Below, in pieces: positions 1 to 8,610 of a stretch of 64,000 nt of DNA. The translations under genes were made by a program, and so were the position numbers. Origin of the DNA: Neobacillus sp. SuZ13 (GTDB taxonomy: Bacteria > Bacillota > Bacilli > Bacillales > Cytobacillaceae); contig NZ_CP126107.1 of the NCBI RefSeq assembly GCF_030123365.1, positions 5,755,501-5,819,500 of the forward strand. Reading direction: 5' to 3'. Below the pieces are notes generated by a model, which was given only the letters and a program-made list of their open reading frames with translations, was not told the DNA's origin and made no database searches. How positions within the stretch are numbered: position 1 is the first letter of the stretch; each line of letters begins with the position of its first letter.

Positions 1-1111
1 CCGTACTAAAACGAAATGTTCCATTAAGGTCTACGGCTTGAAGTTGCGCTGATACTTTTATTTGATTAGTTGTGGCAGCTTCACTATTGGCAGGGATGTT
101 AATCTTTTGCCCGATTTTCAAGCTTATAGGGTCAACGGTTGGATTTAGCTCCTGAATGGATGAGACTGAGATATTTAAGGCTTTACTGATTTTAATAAAC
201 GTGTCACCGGGCTTGATCACATACGTAGCTGAACTTGGTTTTGTTGTGGCCGGTTTGTTCATAGTTAAGTAGGTTTCGCTGACAAACGCTGCTTTGCCGT
301 TGAATTGAATCTGCGCCCATCCTTTACTAGACGATTTCACCGACACTTGATCGTTTAATTTTAACGTACCTATTACCGTACCACTCGTAGAGGCAGCGTC
401 TCTCACTTTTAATGTTGTCGCATTTACATACATCGTTTTGGCTTGAGTGATAGCTGGCTTCGTCGTTTCACCTGGTGTGGTAAGAAAACTAGCACTCACA
501 AAACAAACTCTTCCTTTGATCAGAATGCCTGCCCAGCCGTTTTCGACGAATGAAACCTTGACAACTTCCCCTTTTTTATAGGTTCCTATGATACTGCTGT
601 CTGTCGTCGGATGTGACCGGACATTTAGGGTTGTCGCATTCACTGTTCTATTATGTACTTTTGGTAAAAGAATTTTTTTACCGTTAATGGAAGTCAGTCC
701 ATTGGCCTCTAAAATTCCATGCACGGTTACTCCATGTGCTGCCGCAATCGCTTCGATTTTTTCGCCGCTTTTTACCTGATATGTATATTCCTGAATAAAT
801 GCCGCATTGGCTGTGCTGGAAAAAAAGCTAAGGACAACGGTAAAAATCCCCGTCACGACTAGTTTTTTTACTGGGCTATTTTGAATCATTTGGTTAACCT
901 GTGATACATATGTATTCCAATTGGCACGAATATCTTTTAAGAATCCTTTGATATCTAATACATTGCGAATATCAAAATAACTGACTCTTTGATCATATTC
1001 GCGTTTTTCCATTCTCGAAGTGAACTCTGGTGCACTTAATTGCTTGCTTTTTCCATGAGTCTCTTTCCTGTTAAGGGCTAATTTACCATTTACAAATAAA
1101 TCGTTCGTCAT
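1..1111 (-). CDS. LysM/SH3 cell-wall protein (3' end outside window)
   Basis: Reading leftwards from ATG at 1111 (AGGAG just upstream), 370 codons are open to the window edge, so the C-terminus is missing. The first ~80 residues are hydrophilic. A single hydrophobic segment ending in AxA (about residues 82-104) could be an internal signal or anchor. Then come a LysM (about 109-151), two bacterial SH3-like domains (about 157-212 and 228-283, each with a TTLxVR motif) and a second LysM (about 297-341). LysM binds peptidoglycan and SH3b often accompanies wall hydrolases. No catalytic domain is visible in this part. Probable wall-associated protein, possibly a hydrolase if a catalytic domain follows. 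Confidence 0.85.
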   Translation of the reverse strand, partial: MTNDLFVNGKLALNRKETHGKSKQLSAPEFTSRMEKREYDQRVSYFDIRNVLDIKGFLKDIRANWNTYVSQVNQMIQNSPVKKLVVTGIFTVVLSFFSSTANAAFIQEYTYQVKSGEKIEAIAAAHGVTVHGILEANGLTSINGKKILLPKVHNRTVNATTLNVRSHPTTDSSIIGTYKKGEVVKVSFVENGWAGILIKGRVCFVSASFLTTPGETTKPAITQAKTMYVNATTLKVRDAASTSGTVIGTLKLNDQVSVKSSSKGWAQIQFNGKAAFVSETYLTMNKPATTKPSSATYVIKPGDTFIKISKALNISVSSIQELNPTVDPISLKIGQKINIPANSEAATTNQIKVSAQLQAVDLNGTFRFST

Positions 1112-1740
1112 ATTCACTATTTCTCCTATTCCCTTTTGTCGCTGTCTTAAGGGGACGATCATGTGTCTAACACTAAATGCGGCCCATGACCATTTACCCC
1201 CCACTGTAAGATTCGACAGCATCCAGCATTTTTTGACCATATTTTAGTGATATAAGAAAATTTTGGACTAAAAAATAAAAGAACCGACAATTCTTTCTTA
1301 AATCTATTTTTTATATAAAACACCGAAAATGTAATATAAAATGGCTATCAATTTGCATATGAATTTGAAGGGCATACTATTAGTTTTCTTAGAATTTTTG
1401 ATCTATGGATAGTTAGGATTTATAATAATTGAATTTTGTCTATTTTTGTAATGTTTTGATATCTTTTGTAGAAACTATTTTTATTTTTCTAAATATAATC
1501 CATAATATTTTTGGTAAGATTCCAAGCTTTTATGGAAATGGAAAATTGAAATCTTAAAAAAATATAATCTAAAGTAGTCCCAATGACGGAATGACTGATT
1601 TTGCAAGAATAAAATAGTAACAAGAATATTTTTTTTACACCAATCGGGACATTTTATGTCTATATAGGACAAATTATGTCCCAATACATTTTGTTGCAAT
1701 ATATTCAAAATATATTAAAAAAATTCAAGGAGGATTTATT
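1112..1740. other. AT-rich intergenic region
   Basis: This gap separates two divergent genes, the LysM/SH3 gene and gapN. It is strongly AT-rich, and I see no convincing gene in it. An open stretch at 1481-1708 on the minus strand has no ribosome binding site and low-complexity composition. Promoters for both flanking genes must lie here, but I cannot place them with confidence. Confidence 0.5.
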
Positions 1741-3195
1741 ATGCCAACAAACGTATTATCCTTAACAGCTTATCCTTTTTATATAAATGGGGAATGGAGA
1801 GAAAGTAAGTCTGGTGAAACAATTAAAATCACGTCACCTTATCTTTATGAAGTCCTTGGAGAAGTACAGGCGATTACAACTGAAGAGGTAGATGAGGCAA
1901 TTTATTATGCTCATATAGCCCAAAAAAATTGGGCAGATACTTCACTTCAAGAACGGGCAAAATTTTTGTATCAATGGGCAGATGAATTAGAAAACATGCA
2001 AGAGGAAATTGCTGAAATCATTATGAAAGAAGTTGGGAAAAGTTTTAATGATGCAAAGAGTGAAGTCGTACGTACTGCCGGTTTCATTCGATACACGGTA
2101 GAAGAAGCGATGCATATGAAAGGAGAGAGTTTAAAGGGAGATAGCTTCCCGGGCGGTTCTAAGTCTAAGATTGCGATTGTTGATCGTGTTCCACTTGGAA
2201 TAGTCCTAGCCATCCCTCCATTTAACTATCCGGTCAATTTAGCTGCTGCTAAACTGGCACCTGCACTTATTTCCGGGAATGCAGTCATCTTTAAACCTGC
2301 TACACAAGGCGCGATCAGCGGGATAAAAATGATTGAGGCTCTTCACAAAGCAAACTTTCCAAAAGGTCTTGTCAATATCGTGACAGGTCGTGGTTCGGTT
2401 ATTGGTGATTACTTGGTGGAGCATAAAGGAATTAATATGATTTCCTTTACAGGTGGCACAAATACCGGAACTCGCTTAGCGAAAATAGCGGGCATGATTC
2501 CACTTGTACTTGAGCTTGGTGGGAAAGATCCTGGTATTGTGCGTGAAGATGCTGATTTAAATGAAGCGGCGAAACATATTATCAGCGGTGCATTTTCTTA
2601 TTCCGGTCAGCGTTGCACAGCGATTAAACGCGTATTAGTTCATGACAGTGTTGCGGACCAGCTTGCTTCGATTTTAAAAGAAGAAATTGAAAAACTGGTG
2701 GTAGGTTCCCCGGAAGACGGCAGCACGGTTGTCCCGTTAATTGATAAACAGTCTGCTGACTTTGTTCAAGGATTAATTGAGGATGCCATTGAAAAAGGCG
2801 CAACCCTTGTAACAGGAAATAGGCGTGAACAAAATTTAATTTACCCTACTCTTCTTGATAATGTGACAGAAGACATGACCGTAGCTTGGGAGGAACCGTT
2901 CGGACCTGTGCTTCCAATAATCCGTGTATCCTCTGATGAAGAAGCGATTAATATTGCGAATGAATCTGAATTTGGCTTACAGGCAAGTGTTTTTACCAAG
3001 GATATTAATAAAGCATTTGCGATTGCGAATAAAATTGAAACAGGCTCAGTTCAAATAAACGGACGTACCGAACGCGGCCCGGATCATTTCCCATTTATCG
3101 GTGTAAAAGGATCCGGAATGGGTGCGCAAGGTATCCGCAAGAGCATTGAATCGATGACGCGTGAAAAAGTAACTGTATTAAATCTTACTTATTAA
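1741..3195 (+). CDS. gapN: NADP-dependent glyceraldehyde-3-phosphate dehydrogenase (non-phosphorylating)
   Basis: 484 residues of the aldehyde dehydrogenase superfamily. The enzyme oxidises glyceraldehyde-3-phosphate directly to 3-phosphoglycerate with NADP+ (EC 1.2.1.9), bypassing an ATP-yielding glycolytic step and making cytosolic NADPH. The catalytic glutamate (ELGGKDPG, Glu258) and nucleophile cysteine (SGQRCTA, Cys292) are present, and the C-terminal half matches streptococcal GapN closely from memory. The length is normal for the family. AAGGAGG sits 8 nt before the ATG. It is monocistronic, with a terminator directly downstream. Confidence 0.93.
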   Translation: MPTNVLSLTAYPFYINGEWRESKSGETIKITSPYLYEVLGEVQAITTEEVDEAIYYAHIAQKNWADTSLQERAKFLYQWADELENMQEEIAEIIMKEVGKSFNDAKSEVVRTAGFIRYTVEEAMHMKGESLKGDSFPGGSKSKIAIVDRVPLGIVLAIPPFNYPVNLAAAKLAPALISGNAVIFKPATQGAISGIKMIEALHKANFPKGLVNIVTGRGSVIGDYLVEHKGINMISFTGGTNTGTRLAKIAGMIPLVLELGGKDPGIVREDADLNEAAKHIISGAFSYSGQRCTAIKRVLVHDSVADQLASILKEEIEKLVVGSPEDGSTVVPLIDKQSADFVQGLIEDAIEKGATLVTGNRREQNLIYPTLLDNVTEDMTVAWEEPFGPVLPIIRVSSDEEAINIANESEFGLQASVFTKDINKAFAIANKIETGSVQINGRTERGPDHFPFIGVKGSGMGAQGIRKSIESMTREKVTVLNLTY

Positions 3196-3230
3196 TTTAA
3201 AGTTGAAAAATTGTAACTTTAATTCCTACT

Positions 3231-3257
3231 AAAGGGGCCTTGTTGGCCCTTCTTTGT
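3231..3257 (+). terminator. gapN terminator
   Basis: GC-rich hairpin (AAGGGGCC pairing with GGCCCTT, loop about 5 nt) followed by a T-rich tract, 35 bases after the gapN stop. Confidence 0.75.
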
Positions 3258-3348
3258 TAATTTCCCTTGGAAGCTTTAAATGCAATTTACGTTGCATTGG
3301 CACCAGAAATTCCAGGGGTTCCACCAAATAAAAGGAGTTGGAAGATTT

Positions 3349-3534
3349 ATGAAGAATACTAATAGCCCTACTATAGAGGAATTAGAAAGACGAATTGCTC
3401 ATTTTGAGGATCGTCTTAAGGATTTTATTATTACCGAGGAACAAATTGAGTTTATCAAAGAAAGGTTAAGGGAACTAAAAAACGCAAAAGAGTGTTTATC
3501 ATCGGAATGGGGTCGGTACCTGCCAGTCAAGTAG
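3349..3534 (+). CDS. small coiled-coil protein
   Basis: 61 residues. The start at 3349 is chosen because AAAGGAG lies upstream at good spacing; an open frame from 3280 has no such site. Residues ~8-50 are charged heptad-like helix (IEELERRI...RLRELKNAK), so a short coiled coil is likely. No family recognised. A second reading frame overlaps its 3' end. Confidence 0.5.
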   Translation: MKNTNSPTIEELERRIAHFEDRLKDFIITEEQIEFIKERLRELKNAKECLSSEWGRYLPVK

Positions 3535-3650
3535 CGTTACAGAAAGCAGGGCTTAGTATTCAGAAAATTGATTTACCCCTTAAAGTACTTTATTCATTGA
3601 TCTTAAAAAGGAATAAGTCGGTAATTGATTATATAGATGAAAATGGTTAG
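3507..3650 (+). CDS. small hypothetical ORF overlapping the previous gene
   Basis: 47 codons in a different frame from the coiled-coil gene and overlapping its last 28 bases. The composition looks protein-like (QKAGLSIQKIDLPLKVLYSL), but there is no clear ribosome binding site. It could be a translationally coupled peptide or the displaced C-terminus of a longer gene split by a frameshift at about 3500. No family recognised. Confidence 0.25.
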   Translation: MGSVPASQVALQKAGLSIQKIDLPLKVLYSLILKRNKSVIDYIDENG

Positions 3651-3768
3651 ACATCTCAATATTTTGTATAACAAATATAAACCGCTCCTAAAAAACATTT
3701 TAAAGCGGAGACATGCATTATCAATCTTTCTGGCTCGATTTTTTGTAAATCAATAAGAGGTGAGTAGA

Positions 3769-3957
3769 TTGAAAACAAGACAAGAGATACTTGGAGAGTT
3801 GAAAACAGAATTGCTACGGATTGGTTCAACTAACCAAAGGGATTATGATTTGTTGAAGAGGAAAGGACAAGTTTATAGTACAACCATTTGTCGCAGGTTA
3901 AAGTTAAGCTGGCCTGAAGTCGTCAAGCAAACTGGATTAAAGTTTTTTTCTACATAG
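3769..3957 (+). CDS. small protein resembling a homing-endonuclease-associated repeat
   Basis: 62 residues. The start is set to TTG 3769 because AGAGGTG lies 6 nt upstream; the GTG at 3760 would sit inside that site. The core (TNQRDYDLLKRKGQVYSTTICRRL...WPEVVKQTGL) resembles the short helical repeats found beside HNH homing endonucleases (a T-x-x-x-Y-D ... S-x-x-T-I-x-R-R ... W-x-x-V/A-x-x-x-x-G-L pattern). Such repeats probably bind DNA. No nuclease domain is attached. The family assignment is from pattern memory only. Confidence 0.45.
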   Translation: MKTRQEILGELKTELLRIGSTNQRDYDLLKRKGQVYSTTICRRLKLSWPEVVKQTGLKFFST

Positions 3958-4036
3958 AAGGAGCATTAGATAAGTCCAATGTTTATTCTTCCTGAATACC
4001 AAAGTAACAGGGGCGTTAGTTCAATAACAATTAATT

Positions 4037-4083
4037 AAGGAACGCACATATTATACACATCTAATATGTGCGTTCCTTTTTTT
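4037..4083. terminator. bidirectional terminator
   Basis: A perfect 17-bp stem (TAATATGTGCGTTCCTT on the right arm) with an 8-nt loop. It has a T run on the plus side. It lies between the convergent 62-residue gene and the merR-type gene. Confidence 0.85.
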
Positions 4084-4145
4084 ATGTGTTATGTGATTTA
4101 CCCTAAACATAATAATACTAACGAATATTTCATTTTCATATAATA

Positions 4146-4526
4146 TTATGCATTTGTATCTACTTCATTACCTTTCAGTATCATTTCTTTATATGAAGTA
4201 ATTTTATGTTCTAACATTTTATTCGTTTCTTTCAGTGTCTTTATCTGGTTTTCTATGGAACTTTTATGATCTTCTAATAGTTTTAATCGATTAATTGCTG
4301 TATGTTCTCCTTCAGTATACAAGACGGCATACTCTTTGATTTTTGTGATCGGCATTTGCGTCTCTTTTAATTTTAAAACAAATTTTAGCCATTGAAGATG
4401 TGATTCAGTATATTTTCTTTCTCCATGTTCATTACGATCTGGAAGAATGATATTCTCTTTTTCATAGTAACGTAATGTATGTGTGCTAACTCCTACTAGT
4501 TGTGCCACTTCGCCAATTGTATACAT
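4146..4526 (-). CDS. MerR-family transcriptional regulator
   Basis: 126 residues from ATG 4526, which has GGAGG six bases upstream; a longer frame to 4598 would run through the promoter. The N-terminus is a MerR winged helix (YTIGEVAQLVGVSTHTLRYYE, residues ~2-22), followed by a dimerising coiled coil (about 80-115). There is no C-terminal effector domain or obvious cysteine ligand set, as in AdhR/YyaN-type MerR proteins that sense small reactive compounds. It is divergent from an SDR oxidoreductase whose promoter has the typical MerR 19-bp spacer, so that gene is its likely target. Confidence 0.85.
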   Translation of the reverse strand: MYTIGEVAQLVGVSTHTLRYYEKENIILPDRNEHGERKYTESHLQWLKFVLKLKETQMPITKIKEYAVLYTEGEHTAINRLKLLEDHKSSIENQIKTLKETNKMLEHKITSYKEMILKGNEVDTNA

Positions 4527-4573
4527 AAAACCCTCCATTTTTAACCAATGATAATCAAGTGTAAAAAATAGGT

Positions 4574-4604
4574 TTGACTTAGAGTTTGCTCTAACCACTA
4601 TAAT
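4574..4604 (+). promoter_or_regulatory. MerR-type promoter/operator for the SDR gene
   Basis: The -35 box TTGACT (4574-4579) and -10 box TATAAT (4599-4604) are separated by 19 bp, two more than optimal, the hallmark of MerR-activated promoters. The spacer contains a perfect dyad TAGAG-TTTG-CTCTA (4580-4593). It lies between the divergent merR-type gene and the SDR gene. Confidence 0.8.
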
Positions 4605-4664
4605 AAATCCTAAAAGTTAACAATCAATTTTTGTTAGTATAACAAAATATTAGGAGGCAATAAA

Positions 4665-5432
4665 ATGAAAAAATATACAGTTATTACAGGTGCAAGTTCT
4701 GGTATTGGATATGAAACAGCACTTGCTTTTGCTGCTCGTGGTAAAAATTTAGTCATTGTGGCACGAAGAACTGAGGAGCTTGAAAAACTAAAATCAGAGA
4801 TCGTGAAAGTAAATGCAGAATTAGATATCGTTATAAAAACAGTTGATTTATCAAATATAAAAAATGCTTATACATTATATGAAGATTTAAAGGAATATGA
4901 AATTGAAACGTGGATTAATAACGCAGGATTTGGCAATTTTGCATCAGTTGGAGATCAAGATTTAACTAAAATTGAGAGAATGCTTAATTTAAATATCGAG
5001 GCTTTAACTATTTTAACTTCTCTTTATGTGCGTGACTATTCCACAGTTGAAGGAACACAATTAATTAACGTTTCATCAGGTGGGGGTTATACGATTATTG
5101 GAAATGCAATCACATACTGTGCTTCTAAATTCTATGTAAGTGCCTTTACTGAAGGGCTTGCACATGAATTAAAAGAAAAAGGGGCAAGCATGCAAGCAAA
5201 AGTATTAGCTCCTGCTGCAACTGAAACTGAATTTGCAAAAATATCGTATGATTTAGAAGAAAATGTTAAGTTTGAAGGACTTCTTCCTAAATACCATACA
5301 GCCAAAGAAATGGCAGGATTTATGCTTGATCTTTACGATAGCGAAAAAATAGTTGGAATTGTAGATGGTCTTACTTATGAATTTCAATTAAAAGATCCAA
5401 TTTATCCTTATGCAGTAAGAATGAGAAGCTAA
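4665..5432 (+). CDS. short-chain dehydrogenase/reductase (SDR)
   Basis: 255 residues, a classical SDR with a Rossmann fold. The cofactor motif TGASSGIG is at residues 8-15, NNAG at 85-88, and the catalytic Y-x-x-x-K at Tyr151/Lys155 with a serine-rich strand (NVSSGGG) before it. An ARRTEEL stretch after beta-2 suggests NADP preference. The substrate cannot be told from sequence. TTAGGAGG precedes the ATG. Expression is probably induced through the adjacent MerR-type regulator. Confidence 0.88.
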   Translation: MKKYTVITGASSGIGYETALAFAARGKNLVIVARRTEELEKLKSEIVKVNAELDIVIKTVDLSNIKNAYTLYEDLKEYEIETWINNAGFGNFASVGDQDLTKIERMLNLNIEALTILTSLYVRDYSTVEGTQLINVSSGGGYTIIGNAITYCASKFYVSAFTEGLAHELKEKGASMQAKVLAPAATETEFAKISYDLEENVKFEGLLPKYHTAKEMAGFMLDLYDSEKIVGIVDGLTYEFQLKDPIYPYAVRMRS

Positions 5433-5534
5433 TAAGGTTGATTTATCAGCGATATTCAAAAATTTCTGGATTATTATCTTTATACTTTTACGTATATAAG
5501 AAGTTCTTTACTAATTGTATTATCCTATCAAAAA

Positions 5535-5562
5535 GAGGTTCTTCCATTAGGAGAACCTTTCA
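5535..5562 (+). terminator. hairpin terminator after SDR gene
   Basis: AGGTTCT and AGAACCT pair around a 9-nt loop, followed by a T-rich stretch. Weak to moderate. Confidence 0.5.
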
Positions 5563-5623
5563 TATATTTGTTCAACTAACAGGTTAGGTAAGTTCAAGAA
5601 GCTATCGAAAATGGATAGTAGGA

Positions 5624-5656
5624 AGGGCCCAGTTTAGCGAACTGAGCCTTTTTATT
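5624..5656 (+). terminator. hairpin terminator upstream of tcyP
   Basis: CAGTT and AACTG arms extended by flanking G/C pairs (loop TAGCG), followed by CCTTTTTATTTT. It would insulate tcyP from upstream transcription. Confidence 0.65.
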
Positions 5657-5849
5657 TTGATTACAAAAACAGATACAAACAGCGGTACAAAATTAATTAC
5701 ATATTTGATTGCATTTTCGGGTTTTGTGATAGGAAACTGAACCCGTTACTCTGTTGCTCTTCTATTTTTTATAATTCCGACTTGACCGATTGGAATAATA
5801 GTATTATAGTATTTTTAAAATATACATAATCGTTATAGGGGGATTAAAA

Positions 5850-7232
5850 TTGGATACTATCTTGATCATCATTAATATTGCCGTTTTCCTACTGCTTGTC
5901 GTTGGATTGTTCGCGATGCAGAAAAAGCATGTGTCTTTTTCTAAGCGTGTATTTACTGCACTGGGTTTGGGGATTGTTTTTGGATTTATCATTCATCTTA
6001 TTTATGGGACAACGTCCAACATTACGGTAAAGTCCATCGATTGGTTTGCGATCGTTGGAACGGGATATGTAAAACTATTGCAAATGGTTGTCATGCCGCT
6101 TGTGTTTATTTCGATTGTTGGAGCATTTACGAAATTAAAGTTGACTAAAAATATCGGGAAAATTAGTTTTCTTGTGATTGCCATTCTTCTTGGAACGACG
6201 GCTATTTCTGCAGCGATTGGAATTGGTTCCGCGCTAGGATTTGGCCTGGATGGAATTCAATTAAATCAAGGGGATGCCGAAGCAGCTCGAAATGCTGAAT
6301 TGGAACAAAAAGTAGTGGGCGTTCAAGACATGACGATTCCACAGCAAATCATCGAGTTACTTCCAAGTAATCCATTTGCAGATCTAACAGGTGCCCGTCC
6401 AACCTCTACAATCGCCGTTGTTATTTTTGCCGCAATTGTGGGTATGGCTTACCTTGGAGTAAAGCGAAAAGATCCGGAGCATGGGGAATTTTTTGCAAAA
6501 ATCATTGATACTTTTTACGCGATTATCATGAGGGTCGTCACACTTATTCTTCGTCTTACTCCATATGGTGTACTTGCGTTAATTACGAAAGTGATGGCGA
6601 TGAGTGATTATGCAGCGATCGCGAAATTAGGGAAGTTTGTGATTGCATCCTATGTGGCTTTAATTGCGATGTTTGTCGTGCATCTGCTGCTACTATTACT
6701 AGCTAAATTAAGTCCTGTAAACTATGTAAAAAAAGCATTGCCTGCACTAACATTTGCCTTTACTTCTCGTACAAGTGCGGGGACATTACCTTTAAATATC
6801 AAAACACAAACAAAAGACTTTGGTGTATCGGAAGGGATTGCTAACTTTGCCGCATCTTTCGGACTTTCCATCGGCCAAAACGGCTGTGCTGGTATTTACC
6901 CTGCAATGCTAGCCGTCATGGTTGCACCTTCTGCGGGCATCAATCCGTTCAGCCCATCGTTTATTATTACGCTAATTTTAGTAGTAGCGATTAGTTCATT
7001 TGGGGTTGCTGGTGTTGGCGGCGGCGCCACATTTGCCGCATTGATTGTTCTATCCGTATTAAACCTGCCAATTGCCATTGTCGGACTATTAATCTCAGTT
7101 GAACCCTTAATTGATATGGGTCGTACCGCCTTGAATGTCAGCGGAAGCATGACCGCCGGCGTGCTGACTGGTAAGATCACAGGTGAATTAGAGAATGAAG
7201 TTTACCAACAGCCTAGAGTAATCGAAGCTTAA
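5850..7232 (+). CDS. tcyP: L-cystine symporter TcyP
   Basis: 460 residues of the dicarboxylate/amino acid:cation symporter family. It starts at TTG 5850, with TAGGGGG 7 nt upstream. Multiple membrane helices are evident, and the family signatures TSRTSAGTLPLN and SIGQNGCAGIYPAM are intact. The sequence closely follows B. subtilis TcyP (YhcL), a sodium-coupled high-affinity cystine importer in the plasma membrane. It is monocistronic with its own terminator. The last 26 codons plus terminator are duplicated at 8293-8420. Confidence 0.92.
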   Translation: MDTILIIINIAVFLLLVVGLFAMQKKHVSFSKRVFTALGLGIVFGFIIHLIYGTTSNITVKSIDWFAIVGTGYVKLLQMVVMPLVFISIVGAFTKLKLTKNIGKISFLVIAILLGTTAISAAIGIGSALGFGLDGIQLNQGDAEAARNAELEQKVVGVQDMTIPQQIIELLPSNPFADLTGARPTSTIAVVIFAAIVGMAYLGVKRKDPEHGEFFAKIIDTFYAIIMRVVTLILRLTPYGVLALITKVMAMSDYAAIAKLGKFVIASYVALIAMFVVHLLLLLLAKLSPVNYVKKALPALTFAFTSRTSAGTLPLNIKTQTKDFGVSEGIANFAASFGLSIGQNGCAGIYPAMLAVMVAPSAGINPFSPSFIITLILVVAISSFGVAGVGGGATFAALIVLSVLNLPIAIVGLLISVEPLIDMGRTALNVSGSMTAGVLTGKITGELENEVYQQPRVIEA

Positions 7233-7279
7233 TAGAATTTACGGGATAGCCTTAATAAGGGCTATCCTTTTTTGTTTAT
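7151..7279. repeat. 129-bp direct repeat, copy 1 (tcyP 3' end plus terminator)
   Basis: This copy comprises the last 26 codons of tcyP, its stop and its terminator. It matches 8293-8420 with three substitutions and one single-base deletion. Both substitutions in the coding part (CTG/CTA, GAG/GAA) are synonymous. The two copies bracket about 1 kb carrying one membrane-protein gene. Confidence 0.95.
7243..7275 (+). terminator. tcyP terminator
   Basis: GGATAGCC pairs with GGCTATCC around an 8-nt loop, followed by TTTTTTG. Confidence 0.85.
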
Positions 7280-7461
7280 CGATCATAGGGATAGTTCTAG
7301 TAGTCACTTTCACCTCAAAAATGTCCCTGTTTTTTTGAGGTGCTCGCGGACCGCCCAACTACCAACTTATAAACATTTCAATATATAGAGGATAATTTGC
7401 TTTTAAGGTGAATAAGTAATAAAAAATGATTAGTTAAAAGGAAACGAAGATCGGGGGTAAA

Positions 7462-8238
7462 ATGGAAACTGGTATCGGAAACTTTATGAAAAGAAAATTG
7501 ATTGCAACAAGTGTTTCCACTATTGTTACTACGGGACTGTTATTGTTTTTCAGCATTCAAGCTAATCCTGAAGATGTATATAATCAAGGAAATCAATTCA
7601 TTGGTTGGTTTTTATTTTTTTTAATTTATATTGGAGTTATTGTCCTAATTTACGGAAATCTGGTGTCTATAGGAGTAGAGTATATTCAAAGAAAATGGTT
7701 TAGGCAGCACGATTGGTTATATGTATTAATTGTTGGTGCATTTGGATCGGTAATCGGAGTAGTTCTAAAAGAGAAAACACTTGCCTTTTATGGTATGTTT
7801 GCTGCAATACTGTATGCAGTGATTGATAAATGGCTATATAAATGGGCGTCAAAGAACAAACGTGTGAAAATGCTTTTTCTTTTTCCACTTGCTTTCCTAT
7901 TCATAGCTTGGGGATATTTACAATTCATTTCTCCGCCAATGCCTCCATTTACAAAAGAAAAGGCTGTTGAATTCGCCACTGATGGTTCTGAAGGTACTAC
8001 CATAGAAAAATTCCCTAAAAAAATAGGGAAATGGGAAGGCACTATTGATGGATATCAAGTAAAAAGAGAAACGAATGTCCAAGAAAAGGAAGACGAGGTT
8101 TATATGGTTACCTTTACGGAAAATTGGAGTAAGGGATCGGTCAAAGGTTATTGGATTTTATCTTATCAAGTAGAACGGGGATCTTCATCCGCTAGTGCAG
8201 AAAAAGGCACAATGCCACCGTACTACGAAAACAATTAA
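7462..8238 (+). CDS. membrane protein with C-terminal soluble domain (unknown)
   Basis: 258 residues; the start at 7462 follows GGGGG, and an in-frame ATG at 7486 is an alternative. Hydrophobic segments lie at roughly residues 15-33, 46-72, 85-120 and 133-154. A hydrophilic domain (~155-258) follows, containing a WEGTIDGYQV...YMVTFTENW strand-rich stretch. No family recognised. The gene is bracketed by the 129-bp direct repeats and so may be an acquired cassette. Confidence 0.7.
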   Translation: METGIGNFMKRKLIATSVSTIVTTGLLLFFSIQANPEDVYNQGNQFIGWFLFFLIYIGVIVLIYGNLVSIGVEYIQRKWFRQHDWLYVLIVGAFGSVIGVVLKEKTLAFYGMFAAILYAVIDKWLYKWASKNKRVKMLFLFPLAFLFIAWGYLQFISPPMPPFTKEKAVEFATDGSEGTTIEKFPKKIGKWEGTIDGYQVKRETNVQEKEDEVYMVTFTENWSKGSVKGYWILSYQVERGSSSASAEKGTMPPYYENN

Positions 8239-8293
8239 TTCGAACCTTATAAAAAAATCAATTCTTACTTAGTAAGTATTGGCTTTTTCAAAG

Positions 8294-8374
8294 ACCGCCG
8301 GCGTGCTAACTGGTAAGATCACAGGTGAATTAGAAAATGAAGTTTACCAACAGCCTAGAGTAATCGAAGCTTAA
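8294..8374 (+). pseudogene. orphan C-terminal fragment of tcyP
   Basis: 26 codons plus stop encode the same C-terminal residues as TcyP 435-460, with no start. This is the remnant left by duplication or insertion. Confidence 0.9.
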
Positions 8375-8384
8375 TAGAATGTAC

Positions 8385-8416
8385 GGGATAGCCTTAATAG
8401 GGCTATCCTTTTTTGT
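8385..8416 (+). terminator. duplicated tcyP terminator
   Basis: The same hairpin as at 7243-7275 followed by TTTTTTG. It may now terminate the membrane-protein gene that ends at 8238. Confidence 0.75.
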
Positions 8417-8610
8417 TTATGGTTTACGAAATCCTCCCCTGTGGTTTTTTGAACAGCACTTTTTAGCCGGAATCTACTAAACTATTAATTTCTATGAATT
8501 CACAAAGAAATAGTGAAGTTTCCGGTAACAAATGGGACAGATTCGCAAATAAACTTTCTTTTTTTACGATTATGAGGACTAAAAGTGGAGAAATTTGGCC
8601 ACCTAAGAAT

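Larger units (their letters stand above)
8293..8420. repeat. 129-bp direct repeat, copy 2
   Basis: The second copy of the tcyP 3'-end segment, about 97% identical to 7151-7279, here with no upstream tcyP body. The terminator hairpin GGATAGCC/GGCTATCC is kept, with its loop one base shorter. Confidence 0.95.

Noticed and set aside
1481..1708. 75-codon minus-strand frame upstream of gapN
   Set aside because: Low-complexity Phe/Lys/Leu composition in AT-rich DNA, no ribosome binding site and no recognisable features.
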